A stretch of DNA of 64,000 nt, from positions 62,001-126,000 of the forward strand of contig CAKSPF010000003.1 of assembly GCA_934481345.1 (NCBI GenBank), read 5' to 3'. Below, piece by piece: positions 1 through 8,956 of this stretch; the first letter of the stretch is position 1; every line of letters starts with the position of its first letter. The translations under genes and the position numbers were made by a program. The DNA is from an uncultured Clostridia bacterium (lineage in GTDB: Bacteria; Bacillota; Clostridia; UMGS1810). The notes under the pieces were generated by a model. The model did not search any database and was not told where the DNA came from. It saw only the letters and a list, made by a program, of their open reading frames with translations.

Positions 1-546
1 CGCCTCAACCGTGACCTTATACGGTATAATCTTTGTAATATCCTTTATTCCGCCGAATACATATGCCAGATGACCGAATGTATTTTTAATTGACTGCGGT
101 GTATTGTACGAAACAGATGTAAACATTCCGAATGACGCAATATATGAGAAATAATCGTTTTCATTAAACAAGCCTATATCTACCGAGTGCGGCGTACCTT
201 TTATTATTTCCGCAGCCGCTTTTTTTATATCTGTCTGCAATCCGAATGTGCTTGCAAAATCGTTTGTGCTTCCCGAAGGCAAATATCCTACGGGAATATC
301 GGATTTATTTGATTTTAAAAGCCCCGTCACGACCTCGTTGAGGGTGCCGTCGCCGCCGCTGCAAACTATTATATCGGTATCTTCGGGTGCATCCGCAGCA
401 ATCTGAGAGGCATGGCCGCGCCTGAGCGTTACGCATACCTGAGTGCTGTAGCCTGCTTCATTAAACATCTTGATTACATCAAGCAGTACGGACTGTATTT
501 TCATTTTTCCCGAAAGCGGATTTACAATTAAAACCATCTTTTTCAT
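1..546 (-). CDS. Diacylglycerol/lipid kinase (YegS/BmrU family), C-terminus cut off by the window edge
   Basis: The first 182 residues are present, from an ATG at 546-544 preceded by a GGGTGG-like ribosome site; the gene runs off the left edge. The N-terminus reads MKKMVLIVNPLSGK, the usual nucleotide-binding start of the DAGK catalytic domain. Near residues 60-70 is the diagnostic CSGGDGTLNEV (GGDGT) motif, followed by YLPSGSTNDFAS, which matches the P-x-G-T-x-N-D/F-A block. Family members phosphorylate diacylglycerol or related lipids at the membrane, recycling DAG into phospholipid synthesis. A typical member is about 290-310 residues, so roughly 40% is missing. The exact lipid substrate cannot be told from this part. 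Confidence 0.9.
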   Translation of the reverse strand, partial: MKKMVLIVNPLSGKMKIQSVLLDVIKMFNEAGYSTQVCVTLRRGHASQIAADAPEDTDIIVCSGGDGTLNEVVTGLLKSNKSDIPVGYLPSGSTNDFASTFGLQTDIKKAAAEIIKGTPHSVDIGLFNENDYFSYIASFGMFTSVSYNTPQSIKNTFGHLAYVFGGIKDITKIIPYKVTVEA

Positions 547-670
547 ACAAAACCACCCGAATTCAATATACAAACAAATAACTAAATGTTTCCAATGTCA
601 TTATAACATTTTCAAAAAAAGTTTTCAATATTATTATTACCGAAATTTACAATATTTCTGCAAATCAGCT

Positions 671-712
671 AAAAAATAAGCACCGCCGAGGTTACAATAA
701 CCTCAGCGGTGC
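671..712 (-). terminator. Rho-independent terminator after gapA
   Basis: A 15-bp inverted repeat (680-694 with 698-712) has a 3-nt loop. Read on the minus strand the single mismatch becomes a U-G wobble and the stem is followed by a U-rich tract (complement of 671-679), so it works in the gapA direction. Confidence 0.85.
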
Positions 713-742
713 ATTAAATTATTTACCGAAAATATTTTAAGA

Positions 743-1756
743 TTAGTTTAATTCAGCAAAATATTTGATTGTTCTAACCATCTGGCTTGTGTATGAGTTT
801 TCATTGTCATACCATGAAACAACCTGTACTTCATAGAGGTCGTCCGCAATCTGAGCTACCATTGTCTGTGTAGCGTCAAATAATGAACCGTATCTGATAC
901 CAACGATATCGGAAGAAACGATAGGATCCTCATTGTATCCGAAGGATTCTGAAGAAGCAGCTTTCATAGCAGCATTGATACCTTCGATTGTGATATCCTT
1001 GCCTTTAACAACAGCTGTAAGAATAGTTGTCGAACCTGTCGGAACCGGAACTCTCTGTGCAGAACCGATAAGCTTGCCGTTGAGCTCAGGGATAACAAGA
1101 CCGATAGCCTTTGCAGCACCTGTAGAGTTAGGAACTATGTTTACAGCGCCTGCTCTTGCTCTTCTGAGATCGCCTTTTCTGTGCGGACCGTCAAGAATCA
1201 TCTGGTCGCCTGTGTAAGCGTGAATTGTAGCCATGATACCGGACTGAATCGGTGCATAGTCGTTAAGAGCCTTGGCCATAGGAGCCAAGCAGTTTGTTGT
1301 GCAGGATGCAGCAGAAATAATTGTATCGTCTTTTGTAAGAGTGTTTTCATTAACGCTGAATACTACTGTCTTGAGGTCTTTTCCTGCCGGAGCGGAAATA
1401 ACAACCTTTTTAGCGCCTGCGTCAATGTGAGCCTGTGATTTTTCTTTTGAGCAATAGAAACCTGTGCACTCGAGAACAACGTCTATACCGAGCTCACCCC
1501 AAGGGCACTCTTTAGCGTCTTTGATTGCATAGATTTTAATTGTCTTGCCGTCAACTGTGATGCTGTCTTCGCCGGCTGTAACGGTGTGACCGTCATATCT
1601 TCCCTGTGATGAATCGTACTTTAAGAGGTGTGCGAGCATTTTAGGATCTGTTAAATCGTTGATTGCAACAACCTCATAACCTTCTGCACCGAACATCTGT
1701 CTGAAAGCCAGACGGCCGATACGGCCAAAACCGTTAATAGCAACTTTTACTGCCAT
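743..1756 (-). CDS. gapA: Glyceraldehyde-3-phosphate dehydrogenase, type I (NAD-dependent)
   Basis: Oxidises glyceraldehyde-3-phosphate to 1,3-bisphosphoglycerate in glycolysis, in the cytoplasm, as a tetramer. The chosen start (ATG 1756) gives MAVKVAINGFGRIGR, the classical Rossmann start, and has AGGAGG about 8 bases upstream; an in-frame extension to 1789 is rejected because it puts codons across that ribosome site. The protein is 337 residues, the normal length. N33-D34 at the end of the second strand fits NAD preference. The active-site block SCTTNCLAP places the catalytic cysteine at residue 152. The gene stands alone with its own promoter and terminator. A second phosphoglycerate-level glycolytic gene (apgM) lies 6 kb away on the same strand. 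Confidence 0.97.
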   Translation of the reverse strand: MAVKVAINGFGRIGRLAFRQMFGAEGYEVVAINDLTDPKMLAHLLKYDSSQGRYDGHTVTAGEDSITVDGKTIKIYAIKDAKECPWGELGIDVVLECTGFYCSKEKSQAHIDAGAKKVVISAPAGKDLKTVVFSVNENTLTKDDTIISAASCTTNCLAPMAKALNDYAPIQSGIMATIHAYTGDQMILDGPHRKGDLRRARAGAVNIVPNSTGAAKAIGLVIPELNGKLIGSAQRVPVPTGSTTILTAVVKGKDITIEGINAAMKAASSESFGYNEDPIVSSDIVGIRYGSLFDATQTMVAQIADDLYEVQVVSWYDNENSYTSQMVRTIKYFAELN

Positions 1757-1810
1757 TTTGAATTCCTCCTTAGAATTATATAAATTCATAAAATTTTCTT
1801 CTATAGTTAT

Positions 1811-1839
1811 ATTTTACTATAAAATTTAATATTATGCAA
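1811..1839 (-). promoter_or_regulatory. Sigma-A-type promoter for gapA
   Basis: On the minus strand TTGCAT (1839-1834) and TAAAAT (1816-1811) are separated by 17 bp, about 55 bp upstream of the gapA start. Confidence 0.6.
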
Positions 1840-1904
1840 TATCTATTGTTAAAAAATTAACATAATTTTAAAAAATTTTTAACCGTTTATATTGTTAATT
1901 TTTA

Positions 1905-2591
1905 CTACTCGGCAATTTTTTTGTAATCCTCGTCGGTAATTATCGTTACTTTTTTCATAGTAATCGGAGTTACAGGCTTGTCATACGAATCGGTAGGCAC
2001 ATCTGCCATGGCGTCCACCGCGTCCATACCGTATACCACCTTGCCGAATGCGGCATAATCGCCGTCTAAATAGTCAACATCGTCAAAGCAGATGAAAAAC
2101 TGGCTGCTTGCGCTGTCATAATCCTGAGCGCGCGCCATTGAAAGAACTCCTTTTTCATGCTTTAACGTATTTGACTTGTATCCGTTTGCGGCAAATTCGC
2201 CGGTTATATTTGAACCGGAGCCGCCCGTGCCGTCGCCTCTCGGGTCGCCGCCCTGCGCTACAAATCCCGGTATAACACGGTGGAATGTAAGACCGTCGTA
2301 AAATTCCTCGTCTACAAGCTCCGCAAAATTACGAACCGTTTCGGGTGCATACTCCGGATAAAGCTCCGCAACAAACACATCGCCGTTTTCAAGTTCAAAC
2401 TTGATTTTAACATTGTCGCTGTTTTCTGAAATCATTTTTCCGTCCTCCTGTTTGATTTTATATGTCACTTTTTTGCCGCTGAGCTTAAGTCTGCTGCCGT
2501 CCGACAGCTTAAAGCCGGCGCTTTTTCCGCAGCCTGCAAGCACAGCAAGGCACAAAAAGACAATTGTAAAGCAACTAAAAAACCTTTTCAT
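1905..2591 (-). CDS. Cyclophilin-type peptidyl-prolyl cis-trans isomerase, lipoprotein
   Basis: A 228-residue protein with a lipoprotein signal peptide: basic start MKRFF, hydrophobic core and lipobox LAGC (Cys21). It should therefore be anchored on the outer face of the membrane. The cyclophilin domain fills about residues 60-225, with the motifs FHRVIPGFVAQGGDP, GVLSMAR and SQFFICFDD that line the isomerase active site. Such proteins catalyse prolyl isomerisation during folding of exported proteins. The gene is monocistronic with its own promoter. A second exported foldase of another family (parvulin) is at 36991-38046. The natural clients are unknown. Confidence 0.92.
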   Translation of the reverse strand: MKRFFSCFTIVFLCLAVLAGCGKSAGFKLSDGSRLKLSGKKVTYKIKQEDGKMISENSDNVKIKFELENGDVFVAELYPEYAPETVRNFAELVDEEFYDGLTFHRVIPGFVAQGGDPRGDGTGGSGSNITGEFAANGYKSNTLKHEKGVLSMARAQDYDSASSQFFICFDDVDYLDGDYAAFGKVVYGMDAVDAMADVPTDSYDKPVTPITMKKVTIITDEDYKKIAE

Positions 2592-2626
2592 ATATAACTC
2601 CTATAAAAATTTTCTCAAACACAGTT

Positions 2627-2655
2627 ATTATACAATAAATATTTACAAATATCAA
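2627..2655 (-). promoter_or_regulatory. Sigma-A-type promoter for the cyclophilin gene
   Basis: On the minus strand TTGATA (2655-2650), a 17-bp spacer and TATAAT (2632-2627) lie 35 bp upstream of the start codon. Confidence 0.65.
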
Positions 2656-2664
2656 TGTTTTAAA

Positions 2665-2706
2665 CAAAAAATATTTCCTCAAACCCAAAAACGGATTTGA
2701 GGAAAT
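2665..2706 (-). terminator. Rho-independent terminator downstream of htrA
   Basis: Arms 2673-2683 and 2696-2706 are an 11-bp perfect inverted repeat, extended inward by a U-G pair on the minus strand, and are followed on that strand by a U-rich tract. Confidence 0.75.
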
Positions 2707-2744
2707 AAATAAAAGGGGAAATTTGAAAAGCGTCAATTTATTTT

Positions 2745-2804
2745 AATCCGGGCAAAGCGGGTACGACATGGGGGAGTACAAAACCCGCCCTGCCCAAACG
2801 GATT
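2745..2804 (-). other. Long imperfect hairpin in the htrA 3' region
   Basis: Read on the minus strand, three consecutive helices pair across the element: AATCC with GGATT, GGGCA with TGCCC, and GCGGGT with ACCCGC, with small internal loops and a 20-nt apical loop. It begins 10 bases after the htrA stop codon and ends before the terminator at 2665-2706. It lacks an immediate U-tract. It could be a 3'-UTR stability structure, a first terminator or a small repeat element; its function is not known. Confidence 0.5.
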
Positions 2805-2813
2805 AAACAGTGT

Positions 2814-4244
2814 TTATTTGCTCGGTACTTCCTCGCCGAGAACGAGTGTTATATCTTTGTATTCACCCTGTCTGTAAACCTTTATTTTCAATTTATCTCC
2901 GGGTGAGAACTGATTTTTAATCTTATTTATATCTTCAACGGTTTCTACCGCTTTTCCGTTACATTCGACGATTATATCACCTATTTTTACACCTGCCATA
3001 TATGCCGGCGAATCCGCAGTCATACTGGAAACATATATTCCGACTTTGAGGTTGTATGCTGCTGCGTCCTGCTCGGTAACGGCTCTGCCGCCTATGCCTA
3101 TAACAGGTCTGCCCGTAACGTAGCCGTTATCTATAAGCTCTGAAATAATCGGCTTTGCTTCGTCTATCGGAATTGCAAATCCAAGTCCTTCAAGAGAAGA
3201 AGAAGAAATTTTCGCAGTATTTATTCCTATAAGCTCACCGTATGCATTAACGAGCGCACCGCCGGAATTACCGGGGTTGATTGCAGCGTCTGTCTGTATA
3301 AGCGTGAGCTGCTTGTTATCAACGGTAACGGTTCTGTTAAGACCGCTTATTATACCCTGCGTGGTTGTGCCGGCAAATTCCTGTCCGAGAGGATTTCCTA
3401 TCGCAATTGCAGTGTCACCCACTCTGAGCTCGGAGCTGTTTCCGAGTGTTGCGTATGTCAAACCGCTTGCTTCTATCTTCAAAACGGCAAGGTCTGTTTT
3501 GGAGTCTGTACCTATAAGCTTTGCCGTGTACTCATCGCCGGTATTTAGAATTACCACCAATTCCTGAGCGCCCTCGACAACGTGGTTGTTGGTAACGATA
3601 TATCCGTCCTGGCTAATTACCACGCCGGAGCCGCTGCTCTGCTCGACCTCCTGCTCCTGCTGCTGATTGCCGAATATACCGCCGAAGTAGTTGCCGTAAT
3701 TTGAAAGCGTTGCCTTATTTATTATACCGACAACCGCAGGTCCTACTTTATCCACAATCTCGGGAGTTGAAAGCGCCTTCTTATCCGCAGTATCCACAGC
3801 GCTGCTTGCAACTATTGCAGCGCCCACGGTATTTGAACCGCTTGCCGGAGAACTGTTTTTTGCAACCTTGCTTGAATTAAACGCTCTCGGAATAATCACC
3901 GCGCCCGAAACCGACAATGCAGCAGTAAGTACAACCGCTATTGCAGCCGACAAAACAGAAACTCTTTTCTTTTTTGATTTTTTGCTGCGTACATTTGTAT
4001 TGTAAAAAGTATAACCGTCGCTGCCTGTGTTTGCTTCGCTTTCGGAGGATGTATAAGCGCTGTCCGCATATTCGGTCTGTTCCTCCGTGCCGAATCCGCT
4101 TTGCGAAGCGTCCTCGGAATAATTCGTTTCAAATCCGCTGTTTTCATTTTCCGAATTATCCGCGTCCGTATGAAAGTCATTGTTTTGTGCATTGTTGTTT
4201 ACATTGTTTTCAAAATCATCTTTATACCATTTGTATTCATCCAT
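2814..4244 (-). CDS. htrA: HtrA/DegP-like membrane-anchored serine protease with PDZ domain
   Basis: A quality-control protease (family S1C) acting outside the membrane. ATG 4244 is chosen because AAGGGA lies about 10 bases upstream; an in-frame ATG at 4262 has no ribosome site. The layout is a cytoplasmic N-terminus of about 90 residues rich in Asn, Asp, Glu and Ser ending in a lysine-rich stretch, one membrane segment at about 97-119, a Ser-rich linker, the protease domain (about 160-360) and one C-terminal PDZ domain (about 375-470). The triad is visible as TNNHVVEG (His221), TDLAVLK (Asp251) and NPGNSGG (Ser327). It lies 84 bp downstream of the histidine kinase in the same direction, so co-expression or control by that system is plausible but inferred. 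Confidence 0.95.
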   Translation of the reverse strand: MDEYKWYKDDFENNVNNNAQNNDFHTDADNSENENSGFETNYSEDASQSGFGTEEQTEYADSAYTSSESEANTGSDGYTFYNTNVRSKKSKKKRVSVLSAAIAVVLTAALSVSGAVIIPRAFNSSKVAKNSSPASGSNTVGAAIVASSAVDTADKKALSTPEIVDKVGPAVVGIINKATLSNYGNYFGGIFGNQQQEQEVEQSSGSGVVISQDGYIVTNNHVVEGAQELVVILNTGDEYTAKLIGTDSKTDLAVLKIEASGLTYATLGNSSELRVGDTAIAIGNPLGQEFAGTTTQGIISGLNRTVTVDNKQLTLIQTDAAINPGNSGGALVNAYGELIGINTAKISSSSLEGLGFAIPIDEAKPIISELIDNGYVTGRPVIGIGGRAVTEQDAAAYNLKVGIYVSSMTADSPAYMAGVKIGDIIVECNGKAVETVEDINKIKNQFSPGDKLKIKVYRQGEYKDITLVLGEEVPSK

Positions 4245-4328
4245 GTTAAACAGTCCCTTCATTCATTTCTATGACTTTATATTATCACACATTTTTGAAT
4301 AAACTATGAATAAAATGTAAAAAAATAT

Positions 4329-5750
4329 TTAAACATCTGACTTTGTAAGAGTAAAGGAAAATTCGGTGTATTCATCCACCGTACTTCTGACGTTTATGCT
4401 CTCGCCGTGCATTGAAATAATCCTTTTTACAATATAAAGTCCCAGCCCCACACCGCTTCTGTCCATACTTCTTGAGGTGTCGGTTTTGTAAAATCTCTCC
4501 CATATATGCTCAAGCTTGTCGGGTTCGATTCCGTGTCCGGTATTTTTTATTGAAACAATAACCTTTTCGTCCGCATTCTTTACATCAATAGATATTTTAC
4601 CGCCGTCCGGCGTAAATTTAACGGCATTGTTTATAAGGTTAATAAGCACCTGCGTTATGGAATCCTTGTCGGCATTAACCATAAGCCGTCCGTCATCTAC
4701 GCTCAGAAGCACATCTATGTTTTTGGGAGTTATCATCATTTCAAATTTCAAAAGCGCAAGCCTTACAAGCTCGTTTATATCAAAATCCGTCTTATTTACA
4801 GCCGTTTCGCCGCTTTCCATCCTCGAAATCTGCAAAAGGTTTGTAACAAGTCTTGAAAGCCTTTTTGACTCCGACAAAACCACGCTTAAATACTCATCAC
4901 GGCTTTCCGGCGGTATCGTGCCGTCCAGAATTCCCTCGACAAATCCCGAAATCGTTGTCATCGGCGTCCTTAATTCATGAGAAACATCCGACACAAAACC
5001 CCGTCTTAAGTTTTCAAGATTTTCAAGCGACGCTGCCATGTGATTAATGTTGTTTGCAAGCTCTCCGAGCTCATTGTCCGATGTGTACTCAACCTTTTTT
5101 TCAAAGTTGCCCTTGCTGAATTCCGTAACGGCAGCGCTTATCTTTTTTATGGGGGTTGTGATTTTCAGCGATATAAAATAAAAAACAATTGCCGAAAACA
5201 GCATTGCAATAATTATTACGGAAACTGTCTTTTTCGTCATACTCCGATACATCTTTTTGATTTCCGGAACGCGCTGGTTAAACAAAACCCCTCCGAATAT
5301 TTCTCCGCCATGCTTCAGCGCCGCGCCTACAGTAAGCACTTTATCGTCATTTTCGTCTATAAATATATCCGTGCTCAGAATTTTTTTGCCTGCAAGGACG
5401 CTGTCACGCACGCTGTCATCAATTTTCTGATAGTAGCTTGAATTTTTTTTGCCGCCCGACGCCGCAAAAACAATTCCGTTGTTGTCAAAAACCATTATGC
5501 TTGCCTGCGTATTGTAGCTGAGGTTGTCTATCATGTACTGATACAGCGAATCCACCACACTGCTCTGATTTGTGAGCGCAGTGTATGTAAAAGCCGCCAC
5601 ACGGTCTACATTATTCTCCAAAAGCGCCGCCTTTTCCTCAACTGCCGCACGCTCCATATATCTTGCAAACAAAAACGACATTGACACAAAAACCGCAATG
5701 ACTATGCCCATACTTGCAAATACCATACTGCCGGATATGCTTTTTTTCAA
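4329..5750 (-). CDS. Sensor histidine kinase with HAMP domain
   Basis: 473 residues. A first membrane helix (about 8-30), an extracellular sensor region of about 140 residues, a second helix (about 175-195), a HAMP linker (about 196-247), then the kinase core. The H-box is VSHELRTP with phospho-acceptor His258, the N-box is NLINNAVKFT and the G-box is SGVGLGLYIVK. The stop-start overlap with the regulator (ATGA, 5747-5750) shows translational coupling. The organisation matches WalK/PhoR/ResE-type sensors; there is no PAS domain and the signal cannot be deduced. Confidence 0.93.
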   Translation of the reverse strand: MKKSISGSMVFASMGIVIAVFVSMSFLFARYMERAAVEEKAALLENNVDRVAAFTYTALTNQSSVVDSLYQYMIDNLSYNTQASIMVFDNNGIVFAASGGKKNSSYYQKIDDSVRDSVLAGKKILSTDIFIDENDDKVLTVGAALKHGGEIFGGVLFNQRVPEIKKMYRSMTKKTVSVIIIAMLFSAIVFYFISLKITTPIKKISAAVTEFSKGNFEKKVEYTSDNELGELANNINHMAASLENLENLRRGFVSDVSHELRTPMTTISGFVEGILDGTIPPESRDEYLSVVLSESKRLSRLVTNLLQISRMESGETAVNKTDFDINELVRLALLKFEMMITPKNIDVLLSVDDGRLMVNADKDSITQVLINLINNAVKFTPDGGKISIDVKNADEKVIVSIKNTGHGIEPDKLEHIWERFYKTDTSRSMDRSGVGLGLYIVKRIISMHGESINVRSTVDEYTEFSFTLTKSDV

Positions 5751-6439
5751 GACGCTTTCACCTCAAATTTGTAGCCTACTCCCCACACTGTCTTTAAATT
5801 CCATTCCTCGCTTACACCCTCAACCTTTTCGCGAAGCCTTTTGATATGCACGTCAACCGTTCTGGAATCACCGAAAAACTCATATCCCCACACCTCGTCA
5901 AGCAGTTGGTCGCGCGTGAATACCTTGTTCGGATGCGAGCACAGGAAATTCAAAAGCTCAAGCTCCTTCGGCGGAATTTCCATAACCTTTCCGTCTATTT
6001 TGAGTTCATAAGTATTCATATTTATACTCAGCTTGTCAAAGCGGATTTCTCCGCTTTCGGTTGAATCGGAATTATATCTTCTGAGCACGGCTTTAAGTCT
6101 TGCGACAAGCTCTTTCGGCTCAAAAGGCTTAACCACATAGTCATCGGAGCCGAGTTCCAGACCGAGAACCTTATCTATCGTTTCTCCTTTTGCGGTAAGC
6201 ATTATAACCGGGGTATTGCTCTTTTTGCGGATATTTTTGAGCACCTCGATACCGTCCGCACCGGGAAGCATAATATCCAAAATCACGGCAGACGGTTTGA
6301 TTTCCTCAAACAGCTTAACCGCATTTATTCCGTCATGTGCAAAAACCGTTTCATATCCTTCCTTAATCAGATAAAGCCTCACCAGCTCGCAAATATTCTT
6401 ATCGTCATCAACAACCAAAATTACATTAGTTCCGCTCAT
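5747..6439 (-). CDS. OmpR/PhoB-family response regulator
   Basis: 230 residues from ATG 6439, which has AGAGGTGA 7 bases upstream; a longer in-frame start at 6460 is less likely. The receiver domain starts NVILVVDDDKN, with phospho-acceptor Asp55 in LDIMLPG and the conserved Lys in LTAKGE. The C-terminal winged helix (about 130-228) has the typical FTRDQLLDEVWGY and RTVDVHIKRLREK sequences. Its start overlaps the end of the AI-2E gene by 14 bp and its stop overlaps the kinase start, so the three genes form one transcription unit. Targets are unknown; htrA downstream is a candidate. Confidence 0.94.
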   Translation of the reverse strand: MSGTNVILVVDDDKNICELVRLYLIKEGYETVFAHDGINAVKLFEEIKPSAVILDIMLPGADGIEVLKNIRKKSNTPVIMLTAKGETIDKVLGLELGSDDYVVKPFEPKELVARLKAVLRRYNSDSTESGEIRFDKLSINMNTYELKIDGKVMEIPPKELELLNFLCSHPNKVFTRDQLLDEVWGYEFFGDSRTVDVHIKRLREKVEGVSEEWNLKTVWGVGYKFEVKAS

Positions 6440-7499
6440 CAATTTCACCTCTTTGTTCAAGTTCCGCTTTTATTTTCAAAGCATTTACGGCTATAATCAG
6501 CAATATGGGACCGAATATCATACCCGATACGCCTATCGTCTTTAAACCGACATACATGGCGGCAAGAGTAAACAGCGGATGCAGACCTATCTGACCGCTT
6601 ATTACCTTAGGCTCTATAAACTGTCTTGTAAAAAGAACCACAAAATACAGACACACAAGACCTATTGCCTTGAAATAATCGCCCTGAATAAGACACACAA
6701 GCGCCCACGGGTTTAAAAATATGCCCGTTCCCAAAACCGGAATGGCGTCCAGAAAGCTTATAACGGCTGCCAGAAGCAGCGCAAGCTTTACATCCAGAAT
6801 CAAAAATCCGGTAAGCAGAATACAAAAAACTATAAGCATCAGAATAAGCTGCGCTCTCACATATCCTCCGAACGCTTCATACAGCTTCTGTTTAATGGTT
6901 CTTATATGAATAAGCTTTTCTTCGGGAATGTATTTTTTAAGCTCCGCTTTTATCGTACCGCTGTCATTGCTGATAAAATATGCAGCTAAAATCATGGCAA
7001 CCGAGAATACAAGAGCCGACGGAAGCTTAACCGCAGCTCCGCCCAGTTTGGAAAGAGCGGATTTTGCCGCCGGATATACGAAATCCGTCAAATCTCCCTC
7101 GGTACGCTCCGCAATGGACATGGCAAACTTTTCAAGTCCGCCGGGCAGGCGCTCTATAAGATTTTTCAAAAGCACCGGCATGCCGTCGGAGGTCTGCTGC
7201 AAAATATCGACAACCGTCTGAAGCTCCTTGACAAGTGCGGCTGACAAAAAGTAAAAAGCGCACACTATCACGCCGATAACAAGCAGCATGGAGATTACCA
7301 CCGCAAGCCTCTGCGGTATATGAAGCATCTTTAAAAATTTTACTATCGGCTTTATTATAAGCGAAATTATCCATGCCAGGATAAACGGCAGCAGATATGT
7401 TATAATTTTCGGCAGCAGATATGTTATAAACAGCACAAAAATTACGGCATATGCAATCGTAACAAGTGTTTTAACGGGATTTTTAGGCAATATGTTCAT
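6426..7499 (-). CDS. AI-2E family transporter (YdbI/PerM-like membrane protein)
   Basis: 357 residues with about eight hydrophobic helices. The N-terminal pair of helices, a long amphipathic middle section (about 95-150) and the late conserved sequence GLHPLFTLAAMYVG followed by GVSGMIFGPI are hallmarks of this family. Members have been linked to AI-2 export, to Na+/H+ exchange and to unknown substrates, so the substrate should not be inferred. The gene sits between apgM (27 bp upstream) and the two-component system, which it overlaps. Confidence 0.88.
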   Translation of the reverse strand: MNILPKNPVKTLVTIAYAVIFVLFITYLLPKIITYLLPFILAWIISLIIKPIVKFLKMLHIPQRLAVVISMLLVIGVIVCAFYFLSAALVKELQTVVDILQQTSDGMPVLLKNLIERLPGGLEKFAMSIAERTEGDLTDFVYPAAKSALSKLGGAAVKLPSALVFSVAMILAAYFISNDSGTIKAELKKYIPEEKLIHIRTIKQKLYEAFGGYVRAQLILMLIVFCILLTGFLILDVKLALLLAAVISFLDAIPVLGTGIFLNPWALVCLIQGDYFKAIGLVCLYFVVLFTRQFIEPKVISGQIGLHPLFTLAAMYVGLKTIGVSGMIFGPILLIIAVNALKIKAELEQRGEIDERN

Positions 7500-7526
7500 C
7501 GGTTATTCCTCATTTCAAGCCAAGAA

Positions 7527-8732
7527 TTAATTGATAAATCTTGTAATAAGCTTGTACCCTTCGTTTATAACAATTCCGCTTTCCTTAGCAGTTTCTTCCG
7601 TATAGGTTTTTACGCCGTTTACATCCTTTGTGCTGTCATATATAATGTACGGAACAGCATCTCTTGTGTGTGTTCTGAGGCAAAGCGGAGTGGGATGGTC
7701 CGGCAGAACAAGCATTCTGTAGTCCGTGCCCTTTTCGTCAAGAACCTTTCTTATCCGTCCTACTACCTTTTCGTCTATAAGCTCGATTGATTTAACTTTG
7801 TTTTCAACTTCGTGTCTGTGACCGCATTCGTCCGGCGCTTCCATGTGTATATATACATAATCGCATCCGTCATCAAGCGCTTTAAGGCACGCTTCCGCTT
7901 TACCGTCAAAATTCGTGTTTATGTTGCCAGTTGCGCCCTCGACTTCAATGACGTCCAATCCGGCGCACATTCCGATACCTTTAATCAGGTCAACAGCGCT
8001 TATAACCGCGCCTTTTAATCCGTATTTTTCCTTGAAGTCGGACAAAAGCGGTTTCTTTCCCTCACCCCATATCCATATGGAGTTTGCTTTTTTCAGACCG
8101 CGTTTTTCGCGCGCGATATTTACGGGATGATTATTGAGTATGTCATAGCTCTTTACCATCATATCATATATATATTCGCTGCCCTCGCCCTTCGGCATAT
8201 AATCCGCAACCTTTCTTTCCAGGATGTCATGCGGAGGTGTAAGGGTGAAGTCATACGGTCCCTTATCCCACACCATAATGTGACGGTAGCTTACGCCCGG
8301 ATAGAAAGTAAATTTATCATTTGCAAAAGCTTTGTTTACGCTCTCTATAAGCTCGCGTGCCTCTTCGGTGGTAATTTCATCGGCGCTGTGGTCGATGATT
8401 TTTTTGTCCTCATATTTTTCCTCATCGGTCACCGTTACAAGATTGCATCTGAAAATTATATCGGTATCCTTCATATCAACGCCTACGCTGACTGCCTCAA
8501 GCGGAGAACGTCCGGAATAATACTTCTGAGGGTCATAACCCATAGCCGCAAGATTTGCAACGTCGCTTCCGGGCGCAAGATTTTCCGGAACATTTTTTAC
8601 AAGTCCGACTTCGCCGTGCGACGCGAGATAATCAATATTAGGCTTTTTTGCACATTCAAGCGGCGTCTTTCCGCCAAGCTCATCTACGGGGTAATCTGCC
8701 ATGCCGTCCCCCAAAACAACTATGTACTTCAT
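7527..8732 (-). CDS. apgM: Cofactor-independent phosphoglycerate mutase, archaeal-type (ApgM)
   Basis: 401 residues of the alkaline-phosphatase superfamily. The N-terminus MKYIVVLGDGMADYP carries the metal-binding Asp, GSDVANLAAMGYDP holds the serine nucleophile region, and MEAPDECGHRHEVENKV and LPDHPTP carry further metal ligands. It interconverts 3- and 2-phosphoglycerate with divalent metal. Bacterial relatives are sometimes labelled homoserine kinase (ThrH-like), a proposed alternative role; no threonine genes are nearby. The start has GGGAGG upstream. It heads the leftward run with the AI-2E and two-component genes. Confidence 0.87.
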   Translation of the reverse strand: MKYIVVLGDGMADYPVDELGGKTPLECAKKPNIDYLASHGEVGLVKNVPENLAPGSDVANLAAMGYDPQKYYSGRSPLEAVSVGVDMKDTDIIFRCNLVTVTDEEKYEDKKIIDHSADEITTEEARELIESVNKAFANDKFTFYPGVSYRHIMVWDKGPYDFTLTPPHDILERKVADYMPKGEGSEYIYDMMVKSYDILNNHPVNIAREKRGLKKANSIWIWGEGKKPLLSDFKEKYGLKGAVISAVDLIKGIGMCAGLDVIEVEGATGNINTNFDGKAEACLKALDDGCDYVYIHMEAPDECGHRHEVENKVKSIELIDEKVVGRIRKVLDEKGTDYRMLVLPDHPTPLCLRTHTRDAVPYIIYDSTKDVNGVKTYTEETAKESGIVINEGYKLITRFIN

Positions 8733-8888
8733 AAAATAAACCTCCCGTATATTTACATATTTTCATTTACAATTATTTACAACTAATCTAATGCTATTAT
8801 GCTACAAAATTTAATAAAAATCTACCCCTATTTAAAAAATTCATAAAATATTTACAGCTTTATAATATTAAAGAAATAATTATTGTAC

Positions 8889-8917
8889 TTGAAAAGAACC
8901 GGATATTATTGTATAAT
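8889..8917 (+). promoter_or_regulatory. Sigma-A-type promoter for galE
   Basis: TTGAAA (8889-8894), a 17-bp spacer and a perfect TATAAT (8912-8917) lie 40 bp upstream of the galE start. Confidence 0.75.
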
Positions 8918-8956
8918 ACATATAAATATATATTAATTACGGAAGGAATGATTCAG

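Noticed and set aside
470..679. 69-codon plus-strand reading frame at the start of the lipid kinase gene
   Set aside because: No ribosome site; it overlaps the kinase start and its upstream AT-rich DNA.
8127..8786. 219-codon plus-strand reading frame over apgM
   Set aside because: Antisense shadow of a conserved enzyme, with no ribosome site.
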